From positions 62,001-126,000 of the forward strand of contig JAKOON010000023.1 in NCBI GenBank assembly GCA_022577435.1: a stretch of 64,000 nucleotides of DNA, given 5' to 3'. Made by a program: the position numbers and the translations under genes. The stretch is from Embiotoca jacksoni. Its lineage: Eukaryota; Chordata; Actinopteri; Embiotocidae. This document shows, piece after piece, positions 36,067 to 51,605 of the stretch. The notes below the pieces were generated by a model. That model was not told the origin of the DNA. It did not search any database and was given only the letters and a program-made list of their open reading frames with translations. Position 1 is the stretch's first letter, and each line of letters opens with the position of its first letter.

Positions 36067-38399
36067 TCCTCTTCCTCCTCTTTCTGAATTGATGCGGGGA
36101 TTCCTGGTGCTATTTTTAGCCTCTTGGTCGTGGAGAGCCGTGCGTGGGTGGAGGAGAGCGAGGGAGAGAAAAGAAGCAGGAGGAGGAGGAAGAGGAAGAG
36201 GAAGAGGAGCAGCAGGGGGATGAGGAGGAGGGTGAGATGGAATAGAGAGGAGGAGAAGAGGAAGAGAGGAGAAAGAGGAGGAGAAGGAGGGAAAAGAGGA
36301 GCAGGAGTAGGAAGAGGGGGGTTCCCATGCGGACTTCAACTGCAGCAGCATCAACACAAAGCTCCCCGCTGTGAGGGCTTTGAATCGTGACCAGACAGCC
36401 AGGAAAAACAGAAAAGGGAGCGCCGTGTCATTCCCTCCACACAGGACGGTACTGCTTTCTTTGATTTAGCGTTGTTGTTTTTTTTACACCAGTTTGAATT
36501 TACAAAGGTCTTTGAAAGAGATGAGAAAGATGAGGGAGAGAAATCATGCAGTGGTATATAATGAAACTAAATATGAATGCTGATTAGGGAGTGTTCAGCA
36601 AATATACCTCCATTAATAAACATGTAATGACATATAATATAGATCTAATGCTATATTTACAGTCATTAATACAAGTGTAGGCCGGTGCATCTCAGCATTG
36701 TCATTAAAAGGATTGATTATAAATCTTGTAATCACTGAATGAAATTAAATTATTAATCTACACGTGTGTTTGTCAAAACTGAATTTAAACAGGCTGCATT
36801 TGCATTGGATGGTGTTTCCCCACGTGTCTGCAATAATCACAATGCTTCCCCTTTCAAAAGCTAATCAAGATTTCTTCATGTTTTTAGATTTGTTAAAATT
36901 GCGTACTAAATCTTCCCCCTCAGAAATGCCCGCGCTCATATTTTATGACAAGTACCCAGCAAATTAAGTCGTACAATTAGCCGCACAGTCTGAAATCGGT
37001 CAGAAAGTAGAGGGGCGCTCGGCATATGGGGAGATGTTTCATTATTTATCACCAGCGGACTATTTTTAGCTCATGCTGCGCCGTGCTGGCGTCGAGGGTT
37101 TCCGGGCACATTGATGGCAGGTTTCCCCGTCACCTGCAGGTCACACGGCGGGGGGAGACCCAGGCATACCATACAGCAAGGAAAAGAAACGCAGGCATGA
37201 GAGAGACCTCCTCCGGCTGGTTGCATTAGTCACTCAGGCACTTAATCAGAGGTGTATAATTACTGACAGAAAAAGGAGAAAAGTGCCGCATTGGCACTAC
37301 GGCATGTAGGCTCTGTGTTGAGAAAAAAAAAATGAAATTACAAAACATACAGCGCCTCAATTTAAAGCTACAAAACTCTTCTCCTGCAAAAGGCCTGTTT
37401 AAATGTCATTTATCACAACCATTTTTTTTAAATGATTATTTAATGCCATTCACTATGTTCAATACACATTCAGTAATGCTTTTGCATGCAGGAGAATAGG
37501 CGGTTTAATACGTATTAATCAAAACATCTTAAATGTCTGCAGGCAGGTTTTCTTTGCTTGTCTGGTGATTTAAGTTGACTTAAAGTATATTTCATGCGAC
37601 TTTTATTGTTTTTGGGTGTATATGACGATCAGCCACAGATCAGGCACGGAGGTTTTCTTTACACATTTTTAAACAAATGCTTTCTATTTTTTATGAGACT
37701 AATCTCGTTGTGTGCTGTGTTGCTGAAGTAAGCTTCCCAGGATAAAAACGGATACCTTACTACATTTCTAAAATAAAAGAATTAGTCTGCACTTCTGGGA
37801 ACAAGGAATTATCAACGGGTTTTTGTTTTTTTTTCACCACAGAGAATTTAGGTGAACATAGGGGTGAAAAAACAGGGTCTTAAAAATATATACTAGAACA
37901 AGAGTAAGAGAGAAATAAAAACAAAAGATATTAAGGGAAAAGACAGATCTAGGAAACAGTGGAGGTAGGAAGGGACAAAAACGGTTATCTGATTGAGTGG
38001 GAGACGAGGGAGGGAGAGGGGAGACAGAGTGCATTAGAAATGATTGGAGGGGAGTGATAGAGATGGCGCACTGGATGGGGGTAAATTCAGATGTTCTGGA
38101 TGATAATTCTGCCTTATGTCCTAATGAAAAAAAAATCCAGATGCTATCTGACTGCTGGAAAATGCTGGAGCTCTCTTCTCCTGTCTCTCTTTCTTTCCTG
38201 GGTGGGGAGTAAAGCCACCTACTCAGCTCTTGAAGGGTCCTAACTGGCTAAACACAGTGGGGGAATTAGCTTTAGCTTCTCCTTCCTGCCCAAGTGTCCT
38301 CAAGGCATGGAGAGTCTGTCTGTCTGCCCCACTCAGCACAGATGTCTGGGTTTCGGCCACCGTACCTGCCTCTGGATGTCTTCTTATCCGTCAGTCTCC

Positions 38400-38402
<3 letters not shown>

Positions 38403-38447
<45 letters not shown>
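38403..38447. repeat. (GT)n microsatellite
   Basis: 45 bp of pure GT in gene-free sequence. Confidence 0.97.
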
Positions 38448-38448
<1 letters not shown>

Positions 38449-41400
38449 TTTGTCTGGCCAGCTGTTTGTCCAGTCTGTGTATTATTTGTATTCCATGTGT
38501 AGCCCTGTGCTGGTCCAGCTTTTCTCTGTCCTCCTCCCTGACAGCCCTCCCTCCCTCCCTCTTATGTCTGTGTGCATGTTGACGCTATGCCTCTGTCTAT
38601 TTGACTACCTCCATTTTGCTGGACGTCTTCGCTGCTCGTAGCCTGCTGCATTCTGGGCCGTCTTGTCTGCTTCAGTGCCTTTTTTTTGCTTCTGCTCTGC
38701 TTTAGGGACAAAAAAACAAAAGAAATGTAGGGAAATAAGCTTCAGCCACACCCAAAAGCAACATTACTTTGTTAGTCACAATTAATACTAGTCAACTGCT
38801 CTGCATGTAGGTAACTGTGTCTAATTTAAAATGAAGCAGAGGGAATAGCAGAAGACTGACACAGACCCAGTTCTAATTAAGGAATTAAAGCAGCTTAGGT
38901 TTAATATGTAACAGGGTCCGTCCATCTGAGACTTTAACGATGTACCTTGAATTGGCTGTTCAGGATGCAGCTCAAAACTGACCTCCTGTTCATAATCTTC
39001 AGGCATGGTGAAATATCAGCTATTAACAGTATTGTTTTAACCTTCAAGTGACATGGTGACATTTTAAATTTTACTCTGGTATTTTTTTTTTCCCCACTAA
39101 GCAATTAAAGGCTATACAGAGTAGTTTTGACACACAACTGCCTGGCAGACCAGATAGCCGCGGCTAGCCTTTGCAAAAGCTAAAATTAAATTAACCCATT
39201 GATTATTTTTTTTTTTTACTACTTGTAAATGGAAAGTATACATTTTGATGGAAGTGACATTTTGGTAATTGAGTTAGTTATTCCACATAACTAAATGGAG
39301 CAGAAGCATCGCTGAATCATATCACAGCACAGGAAAAAACCTCAGCAAAACTTGCTTGTTAAACGAATCTTAGTAACTGATAACAAAAGTTATATTTCTT
39401 TCATTTTAAATATGAATTGCAGAACAAAGAAAATATCTAGCAAAAGAAATGCATTTAATATCAGTCGGCTGAGGACACTTGTAATAAAATACTGTATTTC
39501 TTACTTCACTGCTTCTGTAGTTCTTTGCTTATTTAAGGCAGAAGAAGCAGCAATGTGATCCAAAACAACTTTAAATATTTTATATTTTTTCTAAATTAGG
39601 ATGTCCTATATTAAAGACAATGTTTAATCTACACACTGGAACAATCAGCCATATAAAACAATAGAGACTCCTTTGTTTTTAGTTGCTTGAATTGCAGAAG
39701 CATCTTCCAGACAGCTGTCGTTTCAGCCGGATGCTGTTTGTTGGCAACGGACCAGACAGATGTGCTCGCTGTCCATCAGCCCACAACATCTTCCATGTGT
39801 CACAGCCAGTCTATTTCCCCGTGGTGCTGCCTCTCTTTAAAATGTGTCACTTTATTGTTCTGATTTTGCTCTCCTCTCTGGGGAGTAGAATATGATTTCA
39901 CAGAACATTAAGTGGATGGGATCTAAGGGAATAGTGCAGGAACTGGGGATGGTGGTGGTGGTGGAGAGCGACGGTGATCTGCCCTAATTAAGCCCTCTCC
40001 CCATCGCCCCCCGCCCCTCCAGCACTTTTTACTCCCACCCACCACCCCCTACACCCCGTGCTCTCTGATAGGTTGGTGACTTTCACCGTGGAGTGTGAAG
40101 GGCGAAGGAGCACTTCTCAAATCATAATCCGCCTTACTTTGGGAGAAAAAGGATTAGCAGTTGCCTGAGCAGCAGTGGCACACGTTTCAATATCCTGCGT
40201 CTGCTTAACCCTATATGTCGTCTGTATAGATGCAGAAAGAGTAAACGGACAAATTAAGGCATCATGGTTATACCCTCATGGTCTCGGAGGGTTGAAATTA
40301 TACCTGACGATGAAGCAACAAATCAATTCATCCAGTCACCTCCACTCTAAATGCTGTTTAATGCCATCTCGTGTCAGCCAAAATCAAAATGTGTGATAGC
40401 TTCGTTGGTCCACAGCACAAACCATTAATTATAAAATAATGTCTCACAAATGAGCTGCCTTTGTTTTTCTTGGCCTATTATTTCCTATTGGCCTGCTTAC
40501 ATACCACGTGAAAGCTCACTGGTGCCGTAGACAGCAGCGGTGCAGAACTGCAGGTCCTGCCATTGAATTCATGATTTTCTCTTTGATAATGGCTGTCAGT
40601 ATTGAATTTCTGAGGTCTGACAAGTGATGAGTTGTAACCAAAAAGCAAGCACATGATTGTTGTTTACCCCTGTTCAGAGCGAGACACACATCGAGATAGA
40701 GGTTGTGCGAGAGCAGCGAAGAAAACCCCACCCATGACCTGGTAAAGTATCGCCGTGATATGATTAGAGCCTACATTGGGTTTTTGCTATGATTATAGTG
40801 CACATGTGATCACATTGTTTCCCTGCGGCCTGCGTGAAAAATAGACATCACGTCTACCTGCTGTAATCTGTTAACATGGACGCCTAAATGAAAACACGCC
40901 ATGCAACAACAGGTAACGCACACGCCTCGCATCCAGTGTGTCCCAGACCTTAGGTATATTATGTAAAGTAAATATATTGCGTAGATTTAATTATATTAAT
41001 TTAAATAAATCCACAGTAAATTTTGCTCTCATTGACTCGAACACTGGTCTCTAGGGTGAAAGCCCCATGACCAATGAAGCTATCACACACTTTGTTGTGA
41101 GACTGGGTTGGATGTGATCTCCTCTGTTCATAATGATATGCCCTTTTTAAGCCATATTAGGGTTTCCATAGATTTCATATGAAGGCATGACCTCATATTT
41201 TCCTAAAAGCTCTGACCCAAGTAAGTGGCGCCAGGTGGATCTAAACTAACTTTGTTTTCCCCAGGGCCCGCCCAGTTATTACCCAATCATCTCCTGTCTT
41301 TCAATGCCTGGGCCTCTCTGCAGTACTGAGACGGAGGAAGACCCACAGAGGTCAAGCAGGGCTCAATGCCCCTGGATATACACGTGCTTTAAACGCACAA

Positions 41401-42325
41401 TTCAAATGAGGAATGATTGTGAGAGGCGGAGGGAGGTAAGTGCGTTGGTAGGAAGGAGGGAGGGAATCCTGCAGCTACAACACATGCCCCCACCTGCACA
41501 TCGGGCACGAGGCTCGGGCAAGCGTAGGGTGATTGATAGCGGTGCCAAGACAACATCTCGTCAGGGGCCCTGTGCACAAGGGTGCCTAGCAGAGCAATGA
41601 TGGACGAGCCTGTAAACCCTACATAAAAATCGAACCCGGCATATATAACACATTCCCAGCTCCCTTTCTTAACCTGTAATGTATAGTGATAGAAATTTGT
41701 TTCGCAGTCCATTGCAGCGGACAGTGATGGATGCCAAAAAGAAAAAGAGGGAAAGGAGAAGAGGAGAGAAGGGCGGGGAGGGGGACGGCAGGGAATATGT
41801 TTTGTATGTGTTGAGATACTCTCAGTAAAGTATTCTGTGTCACTTTACTTAATGTGCTCATATATGTAGACACAAATCTAGTCAGTGCAGTCATCTATTT
41901 TATGGTTATTTAACATTTGTTAAGAGTTATATACAGTAAAGGTGTAATATATTACACATATGGCACAGTAAGTGCCAATTTTGTTTTACTACATGATGTG
42001 TAGGATTTATTTGCAGCTTTTCTAGTGGATCAGTGTGTTTAAGTGCCCACTATGTTTCAGCACGATCTTTGTCACATTCACATCTTTGTTCTTACTCTGC
42101 CTGATAATAAAAGCAAAAACAACTTCAGTGCATCACTTTTAAAGTGTCCACTGTGCTGCGGCTGTGCTGATTCCTATTTAGAGGGAGTAAAGTGACTGAG
42201 GGGGTAGCCTTCTGTGTGAAGAGCTGTGTGTGTACCGTATGAGAACACATGAAACACACACATCAATTTACTCTTGAAAACACAGTGTGCCGTTACATGA
42301 CCCATTACCACGTCATACTCGCCCA

Positions 42326-42326
42326 A

Positions 42327-42395
<69 letters not shown>
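42326..42395. repeat. (CA)n microsatellite
   Basis: About 70 bp, starting with cgcgcg interruptions, then pure CA, ending in a short CT run. Confidence 0.97.
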
Positions 42396-42399
<4 letters not shown>

Positions 42400-45300
42400 C
42401 TCTCGCCCTGAACGACTTGGGAGTTCCTTTGCAAATTATTGTTTTATAAATAAAATCAAGTACAATCCACTTACATTTGCATTTAAACGGTTTGACTAAA
42501 TGAAAATGGTAATAGATTATATAGCTTGCAATAAAATAATTTTATGCTATCATTGTATCTTTTAAATGATATATTAAATGATAATTTTGTAATTCTTTGT
42601 CAAATAACAACAACAACAACAACAAAAAAGCTGTTGTGTGTATAAATGTATGTATTAATCAATCGATTGATTATAACCTCCCCTGAAAAAGTCCATATTT
42701 ATGTTGGTGGCACCACTCAGCCTGCCTGCACATGCTTGTCCATGTGTGTGCTGTTTATGCCTTCTTAATGTAGACTCGCATACAGCTGCCTGAGCACACA
42801 ACACCGACCACCTCGGTGCATTGTTAGCCGATCAAATTGACTTGTCGTCACGAATCTCCCAGCAGCTGATGAATATTAGATGGGAGCAGATAATACCTCG
42901 ACAGAGGAGGCCTCCCCCCACCAGGGCAGGAGAGGCTGCACACTCAGCAGTGAAGCGCTGCCCACTGAGACCAAACCCAGGCTGCTGAAAGATTCCCCTG
43001 CAGTTGTGTGCAGGATGCTGTATAATTGTGGGTGGATTTCATGCAAGTCACAGAGAGCGAGAGAAAGCGTGTCCATATGCGAGTGTGTGTTTCACCGGTT
43101 GTGCATTGGAGAAGGAGAGAGGGATGATGGGGAGAGGTATTCATCTCCCATCTATCTCTGCAAACCTCCAACTGGATTTTACAGCAGTTGCCTCTTCATC
43201 ATGAACTGCGATGGATTGTGTTTCAAAGCCGCAGCTGTAAGAGGAGGATTTCAGGGCTTACGTTTTTTTAGTTATGTGTGAGAATGACATGGAACGGAAA
43301 AAAGCAGTGAGTCAGAGATTTTCTATATATATATTTATGCTTAGTAATGGAACACAATCCATGCGTGTGCTGGGCTACTTGTTTGGGTCCACATGCAGTC
43401 GTGCTAATGAGGATAAATAACTAAATATGGAATTACTCAGCATATTTGTCGGACAGTTTAAGAGCTTCTTTCTTGGGGTTTCCCATTTCTTAAAGCTACA
43501 ATCTGTGATCCAAATGTAAACAAATGGATAGTGAGACTGCAACCTCTGATCAATGTGAAATTATTGAACAAATATTTTCAAAGATGGACTCAAACAAATA
43601 CATTTAATTTATTATGGTCTTCAAACACTGTGAAAGTCTATTCAAATGATCAAATACTTGTCAAAATTGCCTTAAATAAGTGAATATTTTGACTCTAGAT
43701 CTTCAAACATGGATGTGGAAATTCCTCAACCTAAAGTCCAAAAAAAAATGACTGAATGGGACTTTGAGAGAAGAGTTAAGGATTGGGGTTATTTTGACAA
43801 TGTTCCCATTACGTCAAGTCAGTCCTTTTTTTAGACACTGACTAAAGCTCTAGCTGGAGATTTGAATAAGCCGGGTGGTAAAACTGAGAGAAAACATGGA
43901 TTGAAAGGAAATTCACAGACACGGTGTTATTTATTCAACACTGTGGTTAAATTTTGATTTGTTTACATCACTGCTTTGATTTACACAAAGATCAGAAAGA
44001 ATTAGTTGAGTGTAATTGATACCGATGCATTACAAGACTGTTTAGTTGTATTTTACTGATATGCTCAGTACATAGCAAAGTAATGCAACACCCCCTCCCT
44101 CCATGTTATCCATCTAGATGTAGGAATATTGTAAGACTACAATACTACTAAAATAATTGGTATGCATTTCGTTCCTCTGTTCAGTTTTTTTCACCTGACA
44201 GCAAAACCTTCAGCATCCCACTGTCTCCACACCATGTTTACAAATGCACACAAGAGAGCACCATGTCATCCCATTGTTCGACATCAAGGAACACGTCGTA
44301 GGATAAGTCAAACTAGGCCATTAAATCGTGTCAGAATCAGGCTGAATTTGTGTAATCTAAACCTGGCATTAATTGTAGTTTTACATCTACAAAGCTGGCT
44401 GGATCCGACAGCTTCCAATCCGTGCTAACTGGTTGTGGATATCTTGATTTTATCTCCATATTCATCGTACAGACGACAATCTTCTGATCTAATTCTGTGC
44501 TTGGATAAAAATAAGTGTATTTCACATGTGTGTCACAGTGTCCCTTTAACCACTTCATGCTTCAAATTAAAAGCCTTTCATTAGCAAACCACCCGAATAC
44601 TTTAACTGTGAAGCACCAAGACTTGCACTTTTAGTCACAAATGTAACAAAGCATTGAATGTAACCATTCAAATCTGAACACTGTTATTTTTTGTGCAAAC
44701 TGCAGGCTCAGACGAGCTCAAGCCTCCAGCATGTAGGTAACAAATACTCTTTACCAGGCTCTTATTGTTGTTAGATAATCTAGTTGCAAATATCTCAACT
44801 GAAGAAATTCTGTGAGAGGTGTAGGTTTCAGGAATATATTAACTTTTTATAATTTCCCTTTTAATTAAAACTGTGTTCTAAACTCATGCCCGCGAATATC
44901 ACCGACTCTTGGGGGAAAACTCCTGCAAGTAGACTTGTGAACTGCATAATAATACTAACACTGACATAATCACATCACACAAGTACATACAGGAGAAGAC
45001 TTCTACCTACTGAAAGAGGCAAGACTGTGAGGTGTGACGATATCTGGTGATCTTTATTCAAGCTGCTCTGCACACTGCCGGAGGAAGACCCTTGTGGTCA
45101 TGTTGTGTATTTGTTGTGTGTCTGCTTTCTCCTTTTGTTTTCTGCCTATCGGGAGCTGGGCTTGGTAAGGCTGCTAGACTCCAGTTTGTTGCTAAAGTCA
45201 AGGCAAAACACATTTGGCATCAGATTCAAGAATGTTCCTCTTTTACTGCCTCGGGTGGTTTGCTGAGGCTTTTATGGTCTATTCTTTGTTCTCGACCTTT

Positions 45301-45445
45301 AATCTCTTTTAATAAAAAGGGATACATATCGGCTACACAGGTACGTTTTAACTGACTTATATGGTACTTTTTCAGAGAGAAAACTACTGATGGCAACATG
45401 AATTATGACAGCCTTTAGTGAATGAAGTCAATAAATGTTCTCATA

Positions 45446-45450
<5 letters not shown>

Positions 45451-45480
<30 letters not shown>
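45451..45480. repeat. (GA)15 microsatellite
   Basis: 30 bp of pure GA. Confidence 0.97.
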
Positions 45481-45482
<2 letters not shown>

Positions 45483-48400
45483 ACTTTCACAAAAACTAAC
45501 AACATTTCAAATTTTTTTCTAATACCCAAAACTAAACAGGAAACGACCAAAACTAACAATGTCATTGTAGTAGCTTGACGTAATAGGTCTTTACTGTTTT
45601 GGATTAATACGTTTTCATCAGCGTAAAAGGTAGTAGGTTTTTAGGGAAAAATCTGTAAAACCTTCTTACTTCACAGCTCCAATATTATTGTTATTGGCAG
45701 CATCATCTAGCTTTTTCCAGGAAGAAAAATAAACTCACTATAGGCAACCAGCCCAATACCAAACAGCAGACACATGAAGTTCGTGGTGAACACAATGGAG
45801 CCCTTTGTGGCTAAACAAACAGATTGTTTCCACATATTGAACATATATTCACCAGGTCACCAGAAAAGCAACTGCAGATGAAAGAGCGCAATCACACTGG
45901 GCCCGGTTCCATTGTCCCTCCTCCCGGTTCCTCCACTGGCCGGGGCTAGTAAGCACGCTTACGACATCACGCACACAACTACATTTGCAAGAGTTGGTGT
46001 TTAATGATTGTTTCTGTGATTTTCATTACTGTGATAAAACACGGAAGTTTAAATACTCAAAGATTCAAGTTCTCACGGTTGTCGCATCTTACAGTATTAT
46101 TAAAGGTAGTGACACTGAAGTTTATGTAAAGGACAAAAAAAAAAAAAATCAATAACTGAGTATCTAATTGTGAGTTCAGACATCAGTAACATTGCCTCTA
46201 CAGTAAAAGATTTACTGTAAACTAAATTAAACTAATTAAACTAAACTAAATTAATATTCTAATCCATCTGTGACATGGTTGACCTCCTCTATTCAAAGAC
46301 ACTGTCAGGCCTCAATTGTAAATAGGAAAGATTGGCATAACCTAATTAGCATATCGAAGGATCTACCCAACAGATGGCCTTGGATTATATTCAAGGCTTG
46401 GCTCAAGTTAGTGTGCTGAAAATGTCTGACAGGAACTGCCGCTCTCTGTGCTCATGACTACCAGATACATGTTATAATCATGAATACTTATATGATATTC
46501 AGGAAAGGTTCTCTCTGGACAGACTCCAGTGAAGCCAACTTTTTGAAGGTTTGTATTTTCATTACTTAAAACACTGAATTGATTGAATGATCTAATTATT
46601 TTGTGTGTAATATAATAAATGGAGTTGTGGCACTCTTTGTCAATAACCCTGTATAATCCAGACATTGTGAGTTACTGTGTAATGAATCACTGATATCCTA
46701 CCCTAATGTCAGCTATGGGTGAGCAACTGCCAGGTACATTACCAGCCTAAATCCTGTAAAGCCTTAAAGCTGGTGGCAGGGCCACCAGTGGGTCAGTGGT
46801 ACAGTAACTGCTGGAAAATGCATTAGCTGATAAGAGGGACTACCTGGTATAATAAAAACCGCACACAGGGGACTAACAAGCTATTCAAGCCTTGTTTCTA
46901 AGGGTTACTAAGGGTAACAGGGAGACCTGAGAGTAAAGTTACAGCTTAAACACCTTCACTGCTGGAGAGTGATGGAGAAAGTGAATATATTGTCTTTAGA
47001 CTTGACACGGCATCATCACATTTCTATGTTCACAGACAATTACTTATATATTACTGATTGAAAAAGTAAATACAAGGTATTTTTGTTAAATGACTAACAT
47101 CCACTTTTATGAACTGCTTTGGAGTCGGCAGGAGGTGGATGGGGTGGATGGTGGACACACAAAATGCTTCACTTATGCACCAGATTGATCATGGTTTTGA
47201 TTAAATGGTAGCCGTTACATTTCTTTTCAAATGTATTTGTTAATATAATTTAGTTCCAATACTGAACAAAATTTCGAAGCAACATGATTTGTATCCAAGG
47301 TGTTTGTTTTGTTTTGTTTGGCTTGGAGGTATTTAGTGACCATTAGCAGCGAGTGTAACATCAGTCTGACTGCACAGCAAGTCATGGCCTAACAGTGAAG
47401 CTGCAGGGTTCACACACGGTCAAAGTCTGAACAAATCCAGGTGATTCCTGAATGTTGGTGTAACCTTTCTCAAAGGGATCAGCACCTTCTGTTTGGCCGT
47501 CCGCATGACCTTTAGAGCTACTTTAGCTGGAGCCTTGTACTCTCAGTGGGGACATCCATGCTGAACAGGTCAAAGTGTGATCCCCTGGTCTTCCTGGTTG
47601 TGGTTTGGGCTTAGGGTCGATAACCCTCCTCATAAAATTGCTTTATTACCGAGCCGGAGCAGAAAAAGCTTTAGCCTACAGTCACACCAAATCAGGGAAT
47701 GGCACTTTACTGAAGGGTTGGGCGAAAGTTTGGGCTTGCCACTACGTGGCCCATTTACCTGATCTTTAACCTCTAGATTTAGAAAATCTTCAGGGGTTAA
47801 AGATAAGTTAAAAAAAAAATAGGGACGCCTGGCATGTAAGTATTATGTATTTTAACCAAGTGTGTAAGCATAAAGAGTATGTAAATATGTAAATCTAAAG
47901 TGGACCACAGAGGGAAGTCCCCATTGTTGTGGTTGTCAGCATTTGCTGGCCATGCTGTTGGTATAACCGGTCCTAACAAGTGATATTCTGTCCACATCAA
48001 CACATTTTTAAAAAGTGGGTTTTAAACTGGTGCCCAATGCGTGAGTGAGTACACATGAAACATAATGTTACTCTCCATTGCATTTTGCACGCAATTTCAT
48101 GCTGCTAGCATTCGCAATATGGCAAATAATGCTGTCCTTCCTGTGAGCGTCTTCCAAGCTGATCCCGGGCTTTCATGATTGGCCACATCAGGTGTCATTT
48201 CAGAAAAAGATTATTTACTCTTGCCACACGCCGCTGCTTTTTTTCTGCACCCCTTAGGGTCATCACTCCCAAAACCTATCCGCACTACCTCCTTTCAATG
48301 AATAGGAAGAGTGCCGTTTTTGCCTGTTGGTGTCAATGGAGCCTTAAGTGCCACGAGGCACAAAAGCAGATAGGTAACAGGTAACCTAACCTGAACATTA

Positions 48401-51079
48401 GCAAGCCAGAGAAGAACCCAAACCCTAACAAGTGTAAATAAAGCAACTTCGGAGTTACCCAGAGTCACATTTCTCTGCATCGGACTGGCTGGATTTAACA
48501 CGTTATTTAAAAAGTGTCTCAGTAGCTCAAGATTTAAAATTTTGATGACATCCTTGGTTCATGTCTTAAATTTGTGACTTTTTGCTTCAAGTTAGAGTGG
48601 TTCGGATTTAACAAAGCCTGACGTCATACCACATGAGTAGATTATCTTAGAGATTCTTCAATTGAATGTTACTATATTCAGCTTTTTAGTGTAGGAAGAA
48701 TGTGGGAGTGAAACCGAGAGACGGGAATTTGACCCAATGTTTTTACTTGAATGAAGAAGACATGAAACTGAAAGAGCAAAGGAAGTCCGATACTTCAACC
48801 TCATTAACATGCACATTAACATGGCGTTGGTAAGGCCCCAAACATCACCTTGTCTAATGTTGGAAGAGAACTACACAGGCTGATGGAGCTCCGGCATTGC
48901 GTATTGATGAGTGTGACTGGATAGGATGACAGCGCAAAGTGAAACCAGAGACCCTTCGCAGAATGAGGCGGGGAGGGAGGCGGTGACAGTGGTGGCTGTG
49001 GTGGTGTGATTTAGCATTTTAACATCATCACTTAACAAGACGGGCCTGGCACTTGGCTCCAGTGTAGGCCAGAGGAGAGCAGGTGGTAAGGGAAGAGAAG
49101 AGACGGAGGACGAGAGGAAGAAAAATAGAGATTTCCGGCAATCCCATGGCAGCCTTACCGTTCTTATTCACAAGAGAGCAAGAAAAGGAAGACAGAATGA
49201 CATGGAGAGAAATGGAGGAGGAGAAAACAGAAAATTGGACAGGGAGGGTGTATTTCCACTAGAAACTTAATTATGCATGGCAGGGCAGTTGGAGCAAAAA
49301 GAGGTGTATGGAGAGGGAAAGAGGAGAGCAGCCACCTACGCAGAGGGATGAGGGGGCAGGTGGAGAGCAGGGGGAGTGGGAAGGCCAAAGGAGATAAAAA
49401 CGAGGAAGAGGTGGAGGGCATGATGGGGGGTGGAGGGGTGTTTGGTCATGCTTAAGGCTGGTTGTAGGTGGTGAAAGTTGAAATACACATGGGAGCCCGT
49501 TGTGTTGAATGAGCTGCAGGTGATTCTGCATTAACGCTTTTTTCTTCTCCGATAACAGAACTAGTACATTATGTGAAAACAAAATACTACCTTTAGGCCA
49601 GTAGTCAGCATTTGTTCGATAATTACATTCTTGTATTAATACAATCTTTTCTATCCAGACCAGTAACTGTACGCTTAACAAATGATAAGACAGGGAAAAG
49701 CATACATAAGCTATTGACTTATTTCATTGATTGAATCATGTCATCGACTAATTTCACACACATACTGTAAAAATATAAAATGCAATTTTGGTGCAAAAGA
49801 AAGTCTGAAAATGAAGAGGAGGATTGTTTTGCTAAAACAAATCAGAAATCTGCCTTAAAGATCGGTCATGACAGACTTCAAAGAAAAGAAAGAAAAGAAA
49901 AGCCGAAGAACAAATGTTCAGAGAGATACATACAGTCGTAGAGCTAAAGCAAAGACAACAATGCCAAAAAAAAAAAAAAAAAAAAATAGACAAACACAAA
50001 CTTACGCTGCAGCTATTTTGTACAGGACTGCAGCTGAAAGAAAGAAATCCTATCCAAACACTGCATTGGTTTGACACATACAGTAAATTGACACAGTTGA
50101 CCAGTTGCTCCCCACATTCACAATGCTCTGATGAAAAGGACCAGACAGTCCACGATGGAGGAACATTAGTTGGGTCATACCATCTAACTTAACAAAACTC
50201 TGCCATACTAAAAGAGAACCAAAACCGGTGGAGCTTTCATCTACAAAAGCATTATGTCAGGATCAAAAGTCGCCACAATGATACACAGCGCAATAAAGAG
50301 GTGAGCATATGTCACCGGCACAGCCTATCCAGGGAGGGCCAAAACACAAGCTGGCCTCGAACTAGAGGTTAACCGATTCCTCCCTCCTAACAGTCATGGG
50401 GACTTTGCAGATTCAAAGCTGGTCTGAACCAATTATCTGTCCAAACAATCCTGTAATGCGAAGAGTTTACCGACACTATCTTTATCAGAGTCTTCCTCGA
50501 TACGCCTTAAAATCTTGTAGTGCAGAAGCAACAGCGAGGAAATATTGAGCAGGACCCTGAAATAGCCAATGAGAGCCAGCTGATTGGAAAGCACTACCAA
50601 GCTTTGTACAAACACAGAGCACAATAATGTTAACATGGAAAAGCTTCAGTACAAAGTCCCAGAATGTAGAAAAATAATGACTTTTCTAATGATCACAGGT
50701 TTCACTATCTTCTCCACCTGGGTACAAATAGCAAAAACGTAAAGTTGTAGCTGTAGCTCGCATCAGTCCTGTTTGAGACTAACACAAATGTTTTATTCCC
50801 AGTGCACCTTCACCTCACGCTGCAAAATGTCTACTGTAGACCACGCAGATTGTCTTCTCAGACACATCTTCATCAAGCTTTTTCTCCTAGCCCGTGCACT
50901 CTCGTTCACAGCTCCGGATGGGTTGGAGAACTGGACTTTACACAAGCAGCTTAGCTTTGATTAGGTGAAGTGTAGTGAACAGACTGCTGATGTTTTAACA
51001 GTAGCCTCTGGCTGATAACAGCGACAGGAATATCGAAAGAGGCGAGCCAATAGGAATGCAGAGCGAGTCTGTTTGTGTT

Positions 51080-51086
<7 letters not shown>

Positions 51087-51162
<76 letters not shown>
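51087..51162. repeat. (GT)38 microsatellite
   Basis: 76 bp of pure GT preceded by GTTT units. Confidence 0.97.
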
Positions 51163-51165
<3 letters not shown>

Positions 51166-51442
51166 GGTGTCTCCACACACAATACATCTGAGGCACGATT
51201 GCACGACTTTCAAAAACATTTGTTAGGACAGCCATTTGAGCATCGATTCCTCCGCCACATTATTTAACTCTTTAACAGTAGTTTACCATCCCACCAAGTA
51301 ATCCCCTCCTCCATCTTCCCAGCAACATCATTCAATTGTACATCATTGAAACTGTTCCACACCAGCTAAGTACTGCCACTGAGGAGTATTTTGTCAAGAT
51401 TACATCAGCTACAAACAGCCCAGTCACACATGAGCATGCGGA

Positions 51443-51478
51443 GGGACGAGACGGAGGGAGTGACGGAGGGAGTGACGG
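51443..51478. repeat. Short tandem repeat of a 12-bp unit
   Basis: Units of the form gacggagggagt repeat about three times in a row. Low-complexity purine-rich sequence, not coding. Confidence 0.6.
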
Positions 51479-51602
51479 ACAGGGAGAAAGAGGTGCAATG
51501 AAGCAATTGGGAGCAGCTGTGAAAGAGCAGCTGGAGTAATCGTTTTTCTGGGCCTGCCCACCGCTGTCCCTCTCTCCCTGTCTCGTCTTTCTCCTCGACC
51601 CT

Positions 51603-51605
<3 letters not shown>

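Noticed and set aside
35902..36357. 151-codon minus-strand frame with Gly and Ser/Pro runs
   Set aside because: Produced by the poly-C tract and the purine-rich low-complexity stretch.
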